Shown: positions 44,200-51,319 of the stretch, one piece after another | Layout of the letters: each line of letters begins with the position of its first letter | Position numbering within the stretch: position 1 is the stretch's first letter | Assembly (NCBI GenBank): GCA_023423335.1 | Contig: JAFAFU010000037.1 | Span: 15,517-79,516 of the forward strand | DNA: 64,000 nucleotides | Direction: 5' to 3' | Origin: Bacillota bacterium | GTDB taxonomy: Bacteria; Bacillota; Clostridia; Lachnospirales; Lachnospiraceae | Translations under genes and position numbers: made by a program | The notes under the pieces: model-generated | What the model was told of the DNA's origin: nothing | The model's database searches: none | Seen by the model: only the letters and a program-made list of their open reading frames with translations

Positions 44200-45417
44200 A
44201 TGAATATGGAAAAAGAATTAACCACAGAAGAGTGGAAAGCAGAAAAAAAGAAAAAGAGGGCGCAATTTACAGCAATGCAGAATTTGCCCTATGAGGTAAA
44301 AATAAAGCGAGCGGAGAAAAGGGCACATGAGTTTATAGCTGAATTGGATAAGAGGGGACTAAGTGCGCATGTAAGTGTAGGCGGACTTGACAGCATCGTC
44401 CTGTATATCTGGCTTAAAAGCATCGGAATAGACATTCCCGCCGTGTCAGTATCATCTTTAGAGGACAGAAGTATTCAGCGGGTACATAAGTCTCTGGGGA
44501 TTACAAGGATAGCTCCAGGAAAATCAAAAGTTGAGGTGCTGAACGAAGTAGGATTCCCTGTTATCTCAAAGAAGATAGCGGGACGAATTAATACATTGCA
44601 GCATCCCACGGAGAAAAATAAAACCGTTCGCCATGCAATTATCACGGGCGAATGTGGAGAACAGGGGCATTTTGCTAAGAATAGTCGCATGAAGATGCCG
44701 CAGAAATGGCTTAATCTTTTCGGTGGATATGAAAACGAAAATGAGGGAGTCGAATATCAGGAACCCGACTTCCTTGTATCAAACAAGTGTTGCATACACA
44801 TGAAAGAACAACCTTGTGATATATGGGCGAAAATACATAATAGTTGTCCGTTCCTTGGACTTATGGCAAGCGAAGGAGGACAGAGGGAGGAGGCCCTTAT
44901 AGATCATGGGTGTAATTATTTTGGTAAAACAGTAATTCGAAGTGCTCCATTTGGCCCATTCCTGCGGCAGGATATACTTACATTGGCGATTGAAATGGAT
45001 AAATGGTACCACGAACATTTTGACATCTTTAAACAAGCATTCCATGAGCAGCCATATGGAGAAAACAAGGACGGAAGCTTAAAGGAATATGAACCGCTGG
45101 ATACTATTATTCCTGAAATTTACGGAAGAATAGAACAGGATCAAAATGGAGTTCTTCGCACCACTGGAGCTCAGCGCACAGGGTGTAGCATGTGTGGTTT
45201 CGGAATTCACATGGAAAAGCGCCCGCACAGATTTGACCAGCTAAGGGAGCGAAACCCGAAAGAATGGGAATTTTGGATGTATCGTTGCTGCACTGATAAG
45301 AACACTGGGGAAGTGTATGGATGGGGAAAGGTGCTTGATTACATTGGCGTTGGATGGGAGGATATTCCGTCTGGATTACAATTGCCAGGTCAGATGGAAC
45401 TAAGTGATTTTATTTAG
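44200..45417 (+). CDS. PAPS-reductase-family (PP-loop) phage protein
   Basis: The 405-residue protein has a PP-loop fold: HVSVGGLDSIVLYIWLKSIG, where SGGKDS of classical members is VGGLDS, then PAVSVSSLEDRSIQRVHKSL. Cys-rich parts follow: CCIHMKEQPCDIW, and TGCSMCGFGIHMEKRP near residues 325-340, able to hold metal or an iron-sulfur centre. Phages often carry such proteins beside methyltransferases; their substrate is not established. It is not a complete DndC. Start codon choice (44197, 44200 or 44206) is uncertain. Confidence 0.75.
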   Translation: MNMEKELTTEEWKAEKKKKRAQFTAMQNLPYEVKIKRAEKRAHEFIAELDKRGLSAHVSVGGLDSIVLYIWLKSIGIDIPAVSVSSLEDRSIQRVHKSLGITRIAPGKSKVEVLNEVGFPVISKKIAGRINTLQHPTEKNKTVRHAIITGECGEQGHFAKNSRMKMPQKWLNLFGGYENENEGVEYQEPDFLVSNKCCIHMKEQPCDIWAKIHNSCPFLGLMASEGGQREEALIDHGCNYFGKTVIRSAPFGPFLRQDILTLAIEMDKWYHEHFDIFKQAFHEQPYGENKDGSLKEYEPLDTIIPEIYGRIEQDQNGVLRTTGAQRTGCSMCGFGIHMEKRPHRFDQLRERNPKEWEFWMYRCCTDKNTGEVYGWGKVLDYIGVGWEDIPSGLQLPGQMELSDFI

Positions 45418-45434
45418 CAAGAGAAGGAGGATAT

Positions 45435-45695
45435 ATGTTAATACGGAGCCAATGCAAAAAATATTTATATAATCTCAATACGAATAAAGGGCTATGGATA
45501 ACGAGCCGTGCAAAGGGAGTTACCGTCATAGCAGAGGGACTTGGGGATATCGGTCAATATTCCACCGAAGCCAAGGCTATCAAGGTATTGGATATGATAC
45601 AAGAGGCTTATGCAAGATTTAGTTGCAGGTACGGAGGGGATCATTCTGGTGATGCTGTATTCCAGATGCCGCCAGATGAAGAAGCGGAGGGATAA
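45435..45695 (+). CDS. Phage protein, unknown (86 aa)
   Basis: Begins MLIRSQCKKYLYNLNTNKGL, 7 nt after AAGGAGG. Beta-rich first half, then helix AIKVLDMIQEAYARF and an acidic tail. It looks like a small alpha/beta accessory protein found in Clostridia phages; no function known. Confidence 0.6.
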   Translation: MLIRSQCKKYLYNLNTNKGLWITSRAKGVTVIAEGLGDIGQYSTEAKAIKVLDMIQEAYARFSCRYGGDHSGDAVFQMPPDEEAEG

Positions 45696-45697
45696 TT

Positions 45698-45784
45698 ATG
45701 ATTTTATTATTAATAATACTGGTAATATGCGGAACTGTTATTCGGGTGGAGGAAATAAGAAGCGGGAGGGGTAAGGATGAGTGA
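45698..45784 (+). CDS. Very small hydrophobic peptide (28 aa)
   Basis: The frame encodes MILLLIILVICGTVIRVEEI and then RSGRGKDE. GGAGG is upstream and the stop overlaps the next ATG. One membrane helix is likely. It could be a real micro-protein or a coupling leader. Confidence 0.35.
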   Translation: MILLLIILVICGTVIRVEEIRSGRGKDE

Positions 45785-46070
45785 TTTAATCAGCAGGAAA
45801 GCAGTAATAGATTACTTAAGAGAACAGCACGATATTCTAACTTTAGAAAAGAACAATCCATTAACAATAATTCATCCAGAAGCATTAAAAGGAATGAACC
45901 GCTCAAACGAAGCGTTTAACAATTTTATGTTGGGCTTACCAACCGCCTATGATGTGGATAAGGTTGTGGAGCGGCTGGGAAAAGAGTCCGATGACGGGTG
46001 GTGCTTTGATACGGCAATTGATATTAATACGGCTTTTAAAATTGTGAGAAGAGGTGGCAGGGATGAATAA
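45777..46070 (+). CDS. Phage protein, unknown (97 aa)
   Basis: Begins MSDLISRKAVIDYLREQHDI and has LPTAYDVDKVVERL, a pairing common in small proteins of Clostridia phages. The C-terminal half is helical. It overlaps the next ATG. Function unknown. Confidence 0.6.
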   Translation: MSDLISRKAVIDYLREQHDILTLEKNNPLTIIHPEALKGMNRSNEAFNNFMLGLPTAYDVDKVVERLGKESDDGWCFDTAIDINTAFKIVRRGGRDE

Positions 46071-46275
46071 AGCAAAGATATTTAGATTAATGGACTTTGA
46101 ACAATTACCAATTAACAGAATATATCGTTTTGATAACTTATTTGTGGTATGGGATGGAAGTATGCTGTTATCAAAATATCCGCAAGAAACAATGTGGTAT
46201 CCATGGGATATAAGCGATCAATGGTTTGAAAAATGGAAAGACCGTGAGTTGATTGATACTGGCAGGAATATTTAA
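46063..46275 (+). CDS. Phage protein, unknown (70 aa)
   Basis: ATG 46063, directly after GAGGTGGCAGG and overlapping the upstream stop. Aromatic-rich: QETMWYPWDISDQWFEKWKD. No family recognised. Confidence 0.55.
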   Translation: MNKAKIFRLMDFEQLPINRIYRFDNLFVVWDGSMLLSKYPQETMWYPWDISDQWFEKWKDRELIDTGRNI

Positions 46276-46293
46276 AGGAAGGAGCTGTTAAAG

Positions 46294-46638
46294 GTGAATA
46301 AGCAAGAGATTGAAAGAGCCATTGAAGGTATTAGGAGATATAGAGACAGTAGTACGCTAGTCGGATTATGCAAAGAAACTTATGACGCTGCAATATCTGC
46401 CCTCCAGCAGCAATTAACCGGTGGATGGATACCGGTATCATCGGGGCGGCTGCCGGAAGAATGGAAAGACGAACACGGAATATCAATAGCATTTTTTGTG
46501 ACGGTAAGAGATATAGGTAGACCATTTAAAGTATGCTATGACGGAAAAGAATGGTTTGACCTATTTACAAGGGAGGTATACAGAAATGTTACCGCCTGGA
46601 TGCCACTACCGGAACCATGGAAGGAGGAGCGAGAATGA
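46294..46638 (+). CDS. DUF551-domain phage protein
   Basis: The N-terminal 40 residues are a helical part (MNKQEIERAIEGIRRYRDSS). Residues 44-110 match DUF551: GGWIPVSSGRLPEE ... FKVCYDGKEWF ... VTAWMPLPEPWKEE. DUF551 proteins are frequent in phages; function unknown. GTG start, AAAGG upstream. Overlaps the next gene by 4 bp. Confidence 0.75.
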   Translation: MNKQEIERAIEGIRRYRDSSTLVGLCKETYDAAISALQQQLTGGWIPVSSGRLPEEWKDEHGISIAFFVTVRDIGRPFKVCYDGKEWFDLFTREVYRNVTAWMPLPEPWKEERE

Positions 46639-46898
46639 AGTATAAACCAGAGGATTACATAGATACTGGATTTTATCCTGCTGATGAAGATATCTTGAAT
46701 TACAAGGAAAAAGTTGTGAAATGTCGCAAACCTCATAACTGTATGGGAGGTTGCAAAAAGGAAATAAAGGCAGGAGATTACGCCGTAAGAGAGACAGGTT
46801 TTTTGGATGGTGAACCAGTGTCGAACTATACATGTCTTCCGTGCATAGAAGAATGGCTTGAGGAGTCGGGACAGATTGAAATGGAATTGGAGGAATAG
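46635..46898 (+). CDS. Phage zinc-finger-like protein (87 aa)
   Basis: ATG 46635 after AAGGAGG. Cys residues in CRKPHNCMGGCKKEIKAGDY and YTCLPCIEEW could hold one zinc. Acidic C-terminus. Function unknown. Confidence 0.6.
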   Translation: MKYKPEDYIDTGFYPADEDILNYKEKVVKCRKPHNCMGGCKKEIKAGDYAVRETGFLDGEPVSNYTCLPCIEEWLEESGQIEMELEE

Positions 46899-46900
46899 CC

Positions 46901-47542
46901 ATGAAAGGAATAGTATTAAAGCCATGGGAAGTAGAAGCCTTCCTGCAAAAACGGAAAAGTAGGGTTACAAGGGTGATAAAACTGAAATACGGCAACACCC
47001 ACCATGAAATGTTTACAAACAAACACGGGACCAGGCTGATTGAGATACAGAACGAGGTTGAGGGTGAAACATTCGGCAGAAATCCGGACGGGAAATATTG
47101 GGTTAAGCTCCGAGGGTACATAGAACCCAAAGCCCCTTACAAAGTCGGAGATATCCTATTTGTCAAAGAAAAATGGTGTAATGTCAATAAGCCTGAAATA
47201 GATCCGGAATATGCTTACTTTGCTGATACATTAGGCTCGGAGGATTATGATCCATCCGAGTGGGAATGGAGATCATCCATACATATGCCGTTTGAAGCAG
47301 CGCGGATATTCCTGCGGGTTAATACAGTCAATGTGGAAAGGTTGCACAATATCGGCGGTCCCGGACAGCATGACGCCTTTCTCAAAGAGGGGATAACGTA
47401 TAAATTCGGACAATCACCATTTAATGCATTCCTTAACCAATGGAATAGAGATCACCCGAATTGCATATATGCTATGAATCCCTGGGTATGGGTATATGAG
47501 GTAGAGCAGATTAGTAAGGAGGAAGCCTATGGTCAAAATTGA
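46901..47542 (+). CDS. ASCH-like phage protein
   Basis: The 213-residue protein begins MKGIVLKPWEVEAFLQKRKS and contains APYKVGDILFVKEKW and MPFEAARIFLRV, a pattern of PUA/ASCH-like phage proteins with putative RNA or nucleotide binding. It ends MNPWVWVYEVEQISKEEAYG. A near copy of that end recurs at 48945-49020 as a remnant, so this gene took part in a local duplication. Confidence 0.65.
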   Translation: MKGIVLKPWEVEAFLQKRKSRVTRVIKLKYGNTHHEMFTNKHGTRLIEIQNEVEGETFGRNPDGKYWVKLRGYIEPKAPYKVGDILFVKEKWCNVNKPEIDPEYAYFADTLGSEDYDPSEWEWRSSIHMPFEAARIFLRVNTVNVERLHNIGGPGQHDAFLKEGITYKFGQSPFNAFLNQWNRDHPNCIYAMNPWVWVYEVEQISKEEAYGQN

Positions 47543-47708
47543 TATTGAAATGCCGGCATCCTGCAGCAAATGTGATCTTTACGAAAGCGGAGGTTATAAC
47601 GAGCATCTAGAGCCGTATGATGGGGCTTGCTTTTTATCAAAGCGGTGTATGAACGGGCATAAGGTGACGAAGGGTAGACCGGCATGGTGTCCATTGAAAG
47701 AAAACTAA
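47529..47708 (+). CDS. Cys-rich small phage protein (59 aa)
   Basis: The frame begins MVKIDIEMPASCSKCDLYES and ends PAWCPLKEN. Cys in CSKC, GACF, KRC and AWCP could form a zinc knuckle. It overlaps the ASCH-like gene by 14 bp with AAGGAGG in that overlap. It converges tail to tail with the next leftward gene. Confidence 0.65.
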   Translation: MVKIDIEMPASCSKCDLYESGGYNEHLEPYDGACFLSKRCMNGHKVTKGRPAWCPLKEN

Positions 47709-47709
47709 A

Positions 47710-47991
47710 TTATTCCGTGGTCCATCGATGGTCCCGAGTATAAAACATCAGGTCAATAGATTTTAGTAATCCAAACTCCACATACTTACAGTGAAACTTT
47801 ATATAGGCCCCCACATTTTCAGTTATGGTTGTGGACTCCACTTTATACCGAAATCTTTTACCATCAAACTCTATTCCCCAGGCGTCAATACGTATATTGC
47901 CCTCAGGATTAAAGGATGCGGATACACATACCTTATGCCGATGCGGGAACACAATACTATTTGCAGGGGATACGTGATGGCCAGTTATCAT
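47710..47991 (-). CDS. Leftward 93-aa phage protein, paralogue A
   Basis: Beta-rich protein with start MITGHHVSPANSIVFPHRHK, core RIDAWGIEFDGKRFRYKVES and end FYTRDHRWTTE. A second copy of equal length lies at 49460-49741; roughly three quarters of residues are identical by eye. It opposes all neighbours and has its own promoter at 48023-48051. TGAGGTG precedes the ATG. This suggests expression apart from the lytic programme, like a moron. No family recognised. Confidence 0.75.
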   Translation of the reverse strand: MITGHHVSPANSIVFPHRHKVCVSASFNPEGNIRIDAWGIEFDGKRFRYKVESTTITENVGAYIKFHCKYVEFGLLKSIDLMFYTRDHRWTTE

Positions 47992-48022
47992 AATAGCACC
48001 TCAAAAACATATTTAGAATCAA

Positions 48023-48051
48023 ATTATAGAACGAATGTTTGGAAAATGCAA
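48023..48051 (-). promoter_or_regulatory. Promoter for paralogue A
   Basis: Minus strand TTGCAT (48046-48051) and TATAAT (48023-48028), 17 bp apart, about 32 bp before the ATG. The region between -10 and the gene is conserved with the second copy. Confidence 0.8.
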
Positions 48052-48074
48052 TGGAAATTGAAGGAGGCGACACA

Positions 48075-48224
48075 ATGGAAGAGAAAAAGCATAAGCCTTT
48101 TTTAGACGGGACATGCGATAAATGCCAGCACAAGGATAAGCAAGATAAAGACTGGTGTTGGAGGTTTAAAGAATATTTTTCAAGGGGTAGAATTGTTGAT
48201 TGCAATTCGTTTAAGGCTGAATAG
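48075..48224 (+). CDS. Small Cys-containing phage protein (49 aa)
   Basis: ATG 48075 follows AAGGAGG. The product begins MEEKKHKPFLDGTCDKCQHK and has CWRF and DCNSF further on, so four Cys could bind zinc. Function unknown. Confidence 0.6.
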   Translation: MEEKKHKPFLDGTCDKCQHKDKQDKDWCWRFKEYFSRGRIVDCNSFKAE

Positions 48225-48243
48225 TAGAAGGGAGATCAAAGCA

Positions 48244-48651
48244 ATGGAATTAAAATTTTATGAAGCAATACTACATACCGGAAACCGAACGGAAGAGAAT
48301 ATACGAAAGCAAGCAGCAGAGGAACACTGGATAGGAAGTCTTGAAGAAAAAGACATCCAGAATTATATTGACTTAGGGAAATACTTTGACGGATGCCAGG
48401 TAGCTGTAGCGGATGCATTAGGCGGAGAGGGATACGCTCTTGGGTTTTGGAACGAAAAAGATGATGCCAAAATCAAGGAAGCTTTTTACCTTATGGAGCA
48501 GGATGATTATTTCGGATGCTTTGTGGGTGATCGAGAGGGTTTTGACGCAGCTTGGAAATCTGGGGAATATGAACCTGGAGGAACGACACATTTTAGCAAG
48601 GAAGAAGTTGAGGTTATCGGACCGTTGGGTAAAGGGTGGTCAGAGATTTAG
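48244..48651 (+). CDS. Phage protein, unknown (135 aa)
   Basis: ATG 48244 after AAGGGAG. Starts MELKFYEAILHTGNRTEENI; contains DIQNYIDLGKYFDGCQVAVA and DYFGCFVGDREGFDAAWKSG. Mixed alpha/beta, acidic. No motif recognised. Confidence 0.6.
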   Translation: MELKFYEAILHTGNRTEENIRKQAAEEHWIGSLEEKDIQNYIDLGKYFDGCQVAVADALGGEGYALGFWNEKDDAKIKEAFYLMEQDDYFGCFVGDREGFDAAWKSGEYEPGGTTHFSKEEVEVIGPLGKGWSEI

Positions 48652-48662
48652 CGGAGGTAGAA

Positions 48663-48845
48663 ATGATTGATATTAGCAAGCCGCTTAGAGCAAAGATATA
48701 CGATGCAGACAACTGGAATGAAGGCAATTGCATGGAGGTTGATGTACAGGTTATTGTTTTACCGCATCCTCCATACACAACACAACCAGAAATTATTTAC
48801 AACGGCGGTAAGTCTGGAAGTTTTGACCTTCTGCCGCAGGTTTAG
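48663..48845 (+). CDS. Phage protein, unknown (60 aa)
   Basis: ATG 48663 after GCGGAGG. Starts MIDISKPLRAKIYDADNWNE; beta-rich with a Pro-rich loop LPHPPYTTQPEI. Function unknown. Confidence 0.55.
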   Translation: MIDISKPLRAKIYDADNWNEGNCMEVDVQVIVLPHPPYTTQPEIIYNGGKSGSFDLLPQV

Positions 48846-48862
48846 CTGAATAGCAGAAAGGA

Positions 48863-49033
48863 ATGTATGAACCGGGAAATGCATATCTGGAAGCAAAGTA
48901 TGCGTTTGCGGTGCAATGGGATTACGATCATTCCAAGTACCTTGATCTCTACGGATGGGATGCTAATCCCTGGGTATGGGTGTATGAGGCAGAGCAGATT
49001 AGCAAGGAGGAAGCATATGTATTACGAAGATGA
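48863..49033 (+). pseudogene. Remnant of a second ASCH-like gene
   Basis: The 56-codon frame begins MYEPGNAYLEAKYAFAVQWD and ends ANPWVWVYEAEQISKEEAYV, nearly the same as the end of the 46901-47542 product (PWVWVYEVEQISKEEAYG). Only the 3' part matches, and the start codon touches its AAAGG site, so this looks like debris of a duplication. It runs into the next gene's start, as does the complete copy. Confidence 0.6.
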
Positions 49034-49196
49034 ATTAGGATTTAAAATATCAATACCAAAAAGGAATAATGAGGATGTCAAAAAGCACGCAGAAGCCTGT
49101 CAGAACATACTTAACGAGTTTATGAAACTTAGAGAGGTGTACCTTAAGAATCTGACACTAGCAAACCCTCCATCAGTAGTTGTTATCAAACTATAA
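49017..49196 (+). CDS. Small phage protein (59 aa)
   Basis: ATG 49017, behind the AAGGAGG inherited from the duplicated ASCH-like tail. Begins MYYEDELGFKISIPKRNNED, then a helix KKHAEACQNILNEFMKLREV. Function unknown. Confidence 0.55.
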   Translation: MYYEDELGFKISIPKRNNEDVKKHAEACQNILNEFMKLREVYLKNLTLANPPSVVVIKL

Positions 49197-49227
49197 TTTA
49201 GCTGCATGGCAGCAGGAAGGATTATTT

Positions 49228-49452
49228 ATGAAAACAGTAAATAAGCAATATTTTATCTGTGAGGTATGCGGCAAAACATCTTCAGATAAAACAAAAATAG
49301 AAGAATGCCAGGCATCACATATTAGAATTACCGAAGATTGCGAAGTCGAAGAAACATACTCAAAGGGCAAACGCCTACCGAGGCATATCAGAATAACATA
49401 TCCGGACGGCACCGTAGGAAGCTTTTGTAATAGTGATCCACAATATAAGTAA
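49228..49452 (+). CDS. Zinc-finger-like small phage protein (74 aa)
   Basis: ATG 49228 after AGGAAGG. CEVCGKTSSDKTKIEECQASH resembles a C2H2-type knuckle. The rest is beta-rich (RHIRITYPDGTVGSF). It converges with the next leftward gene. Function unknown. Confidence 0.6.
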   Translation: MKTVNKQYFICEVCGKTSSDKTKIEECQASHIRITEDCEVEETYSKGKRLPRHIRITYPDGTVGSFCNSDPQYK

Positions 49453-49459
49453 ACAAGGG

Positions 49460-49741
49460 CTATTCCGTTACCCATCGATGGCTCCGATTTAAAAACATCA
49501 AATGAATGGACTTTACTAATCCAAACTCCACATACACACAATTAAACTTTAAATAGGCACTTACCTCCTCGATCAGCGTTGCAGACTCTACTTTATATCG
49601 AAATCTTTTACCGCCAAACTCTATACCCCAGGCATCAATGCGTACGGCGCCATCCGGATTAAAGGACGCAGTTACACATACCTTGTGGCGGTGCGGAAAT
49701 ACAATACTATTTGCAGGGGGTACATAATGGCCGGTTATCAT
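49460..49741 (-). CDS. Leftward 93-aa phage protein, paralogue B
   Basis: Starts MITGHYVPPANSIVFPHRHK, core RIDAWGIEFGGKRFRYKVES, end RSHRWVTE; same length as paralogue A with scattered conservative changes, so both copies seem kept under selection. Promoter at 49778-49806. It lies alone against the direction of the surrounding genes. Function unknown. Confidence 0.75.
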   Translation of the reverse strand: MITGHYVPPANSIVFPHRHKVCVTASFNPDGAVRIDAWGIEFGGKRFRYKVESATLIEEVSAYLKFNCVYVEFGLVKSIHLMFLNRSHRWVTE

Positions 49742-49777
49742 AACAACACCTCAAAACATAATATTAGTCAGAATCAA

Positions 49778-49806
49778 ATTATAGAACAAATGTTTGCATA
49801 TAACAA
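49778..49806 (-). promoter_or_regulatory. Promoter for paralogue B
   Basis: Minus strand TTGTTA (49801-49806) and TATAAT (49778-49783), 17 bp apart. The block around the -10 (GTTCTATAATTTGATTCT) is shared with paralogue A. Confidence 0.8.
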
Positions 49807-49859
49807 TGGTAAGTAATGCTAAGATTTAGCTGCTATAGCAACAGAAAGAAGGTAAAAAA

Positions 49860-50252
49860 ATGAAGAAAGCGATTTTAATGGTATTGGTAACAATGATGGT
49901 AGTATGGTTCGCAGGTTGTCAAACTGAAGCAGACAGAGTTTCACATAATTTATCACTACAAGCTGACAATTTCAATGTTGTAAGGCAAATTACGGTTATT
50001 AACTGCATAGAGGGCGACGTTCTATTCCAGATGACCGGAAAAATGTCTATTAAAGCTGACATGCCGGATAACCAGCTAGAAATTGTTATTGAGGATGAGT
50101 ACGGCAACTACAAGAAGCACTTTATCGGATTAAGCGATAACGTCACCTATGTGATTGAGGATTTGGATATCAATAATGTATCCAAGTACAAATACACCAT
50201 TAATTTTAATCCTAAAATGTGGATTCCGATTAATTTCGAAACCATTGACTAA
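49860..50252 (+). CDS. Phage beta-sandwich-type lipoprotein
   Basis: N-terminal signal with lipobox FAGC (Cys about residue 20) then EADRVSHNLSLQADNFNVVR and VINCIEGDVLFQMTG, the pattern of phage beta-sandwich lipoproteins. Some lipoproteins of temperate phages block superinfection by DNA injection; that role here is inference. AGAAGG precedes the ATG. It is the last gene before a non-coding structured stretch. Confidence 0.8.
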   Translation: MKKAILMVLVTMMVVWFAGCQTEADRVSHNLSLQADNFNVVRQITVINCIEGDVLFQMTGKMSIKADMPDNQLEIVIEDEYGNYKKHFIGLSDNVTYVIEDLDINNVSKYKYTINFNPKMWIPINFETID

Positions 50253-50268
50253 AACCGAATAATTAACC

Positions 50269-50520
50269 AATCCGTCCGGCAAGTCCGGGATTGATGTGGA
50301 GTGCCGTGGAGATTGCACTATAATAAACCACTGGAGCAAAAACCAGTTAGACAATAAAAAAGAGGGTGAGCAGATAACAGCCGGAAATTAACGGGTGCGC
50401 CATTACCATAAGCGGCCGGCAGCCGAGGCCGTTAAAGGGCGAGAGCGAAGCTGCATACGGCAGTATCGGCAGTGATTTTATACAGATACAGGAGTGACAG
50501 GCTGATCCGGCTCCTGTATC
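50269..50520 (+). ncRNA. Structured non-coding stretch upstream of HNH gene
   Basis: No gene fits between 50253 and 50532. Hairpins follow one another: CAATCC/GGATTG with inner CCGG/CCGG (50269-50294), AGTGC/GCACT (50300-50319), ACTGG/CCAGT (50330-50347), a GGCC/GGCC-based element near 50413-50430, and GATACAGGAG/CTCCTGTATC (50485-50520). It is more GC-rich than its neighbours. It may be a cis leader, a small RNA or packaging-related DNA. Confidence 0.4.
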
Positions 50521-50532
50521 GGAAAGGATATT

Positions 50533-50985
50533 ATGAAACGCAGACGATTAATGTCGCTATCAGATGCACAAGCTCTTTATGGCATCGAAAGGACAACCTT
50601 CCGCCGACCTCGATATGTGCCGGAGGGCTTCTGTGAATGGTGCGGCAGCGAGATAACCAATAAACGACGCTCATCATGTTGTTGTAAAGAGTGTACAGAT
50701 GAATTTAATATAGCAACCTCCCCGGTATATTATGCCAATCAAGGAAGTAGGGGAGGATATGGTAATCACATATTAAGACGCGACAATTATACTTGCCGGC
50801 TCTGCAACACTCCGAATTGGGAAATCAACGAAAATGATATTCCCATCCCAACAACGAATGGTTGGCTGGACGTGCATCATAAAATCTATATTGAGGATGG
50901 CGGGACAGATGCCCCGGAGAACCTTATTACTCTTTGTCGAGGATGCCACAGAATGGTACATAGGGAACATGTAATTTTAAAGTGA
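50533..50985 (+). CDS. HNH endonuclease with N-terminal zinc finger
   Basis: Residues 30-60 hold a zinc finger (CEWCGSEITNKRRSSCC ... KECTDEF). Residues 85-145 are an HNH domain with CRLCNTPNW, LDVHHKIYIEDGGTDAPENL and CRGCHRMVH. HNH enzymes near terminases help packaging in many HK97-like phages; a second, typical one lies beside terS. GGAAAGGA precedes the ATG, at the foot of the 50485-50520 hairpin. Confidence 0.85.
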   Translation: MKRRRLMSLSDAQALYGIERTTFRRPRYVPEGFCEWCGSEITNKRRSSCCCKECTDEFNIATSPVYYANQGSRGGYGNHILRRDNYTCRLCNTPNWEINENDIPIPTTNGWLDVHHKIYIEDGGTDAPENLITLCRGCHRMVHREHVILK

Positions 50986-51011
50986 TGCGGTGCATCGGAA
51001 AGGAAGATATT

Positions 51012-51294
51012 ATGAAACCAGAACAATTTGAAAGAGCAAAAGAAATACAATGCCTTATTGAAACAGAAAAGAGGAATATGGAACATATGGAACAGTTTAA
51101 AAAATGTAAAGAGCTTATTATCTTGAATAACAGCGAAGATGTTAAGAAGGAAATAAAAGGTATGTATTACGGTAAAAAACGATCCGAACCCTAGGTATAT
51201 AACCGGTAATGATATTGTCTTATTGGTAGATACATTAAATAAACCATGTTACAAAAGGCTGGCAGAATTGCACGCAGAATTTAACCAATTGTGA
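51012..51294 (+). pseudogene. Phage coiled-coil protein, frameshifted at an A6 run
   Basis: ATG 51012 (AAAGGAAG upstream) reads 60 codons to a stop at 51194. Dropping one A from the six at 51174-51179 continues as NDPNPRYITGNDIVLLVDTL and ends NQL at 51294, giving one 93-residue protein with a Lys/Glu-rich helix and a C-terminal amphipathic helix. The downstream segment has no start of its own. Either a one-base insertion broke the gene, or slippage on A6 joins it. Confidence 0.6.
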
Positions 51295-51319
51295 TTTATC
51301 AATAAGAATGGAGGAAAGA

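Noticed and set aside
44200..45417. Phosphorothioation (DndC) system
   Set aside because: No dndA, B, D or E neighbours, and the PP-loop differs; a lone PAPS-reductase-like protein does not make a Dnd system.
48867..49016. ATG-started upstream extension of the 49017 gene
   Set aside because: The extra residues are an out-of-frame reading of the ASCH-like remnant (48863 frame); the real start with AAGGAGG is 49017.
50253..50532. Idea that the structured stretch plus HNH gene is a HEARO/omega-RNA unit
   Set aside because: Those RNAs go with much larger IsrB/IscB-type proteins with RuvC parts. The 150-residue HNH protein here has none.
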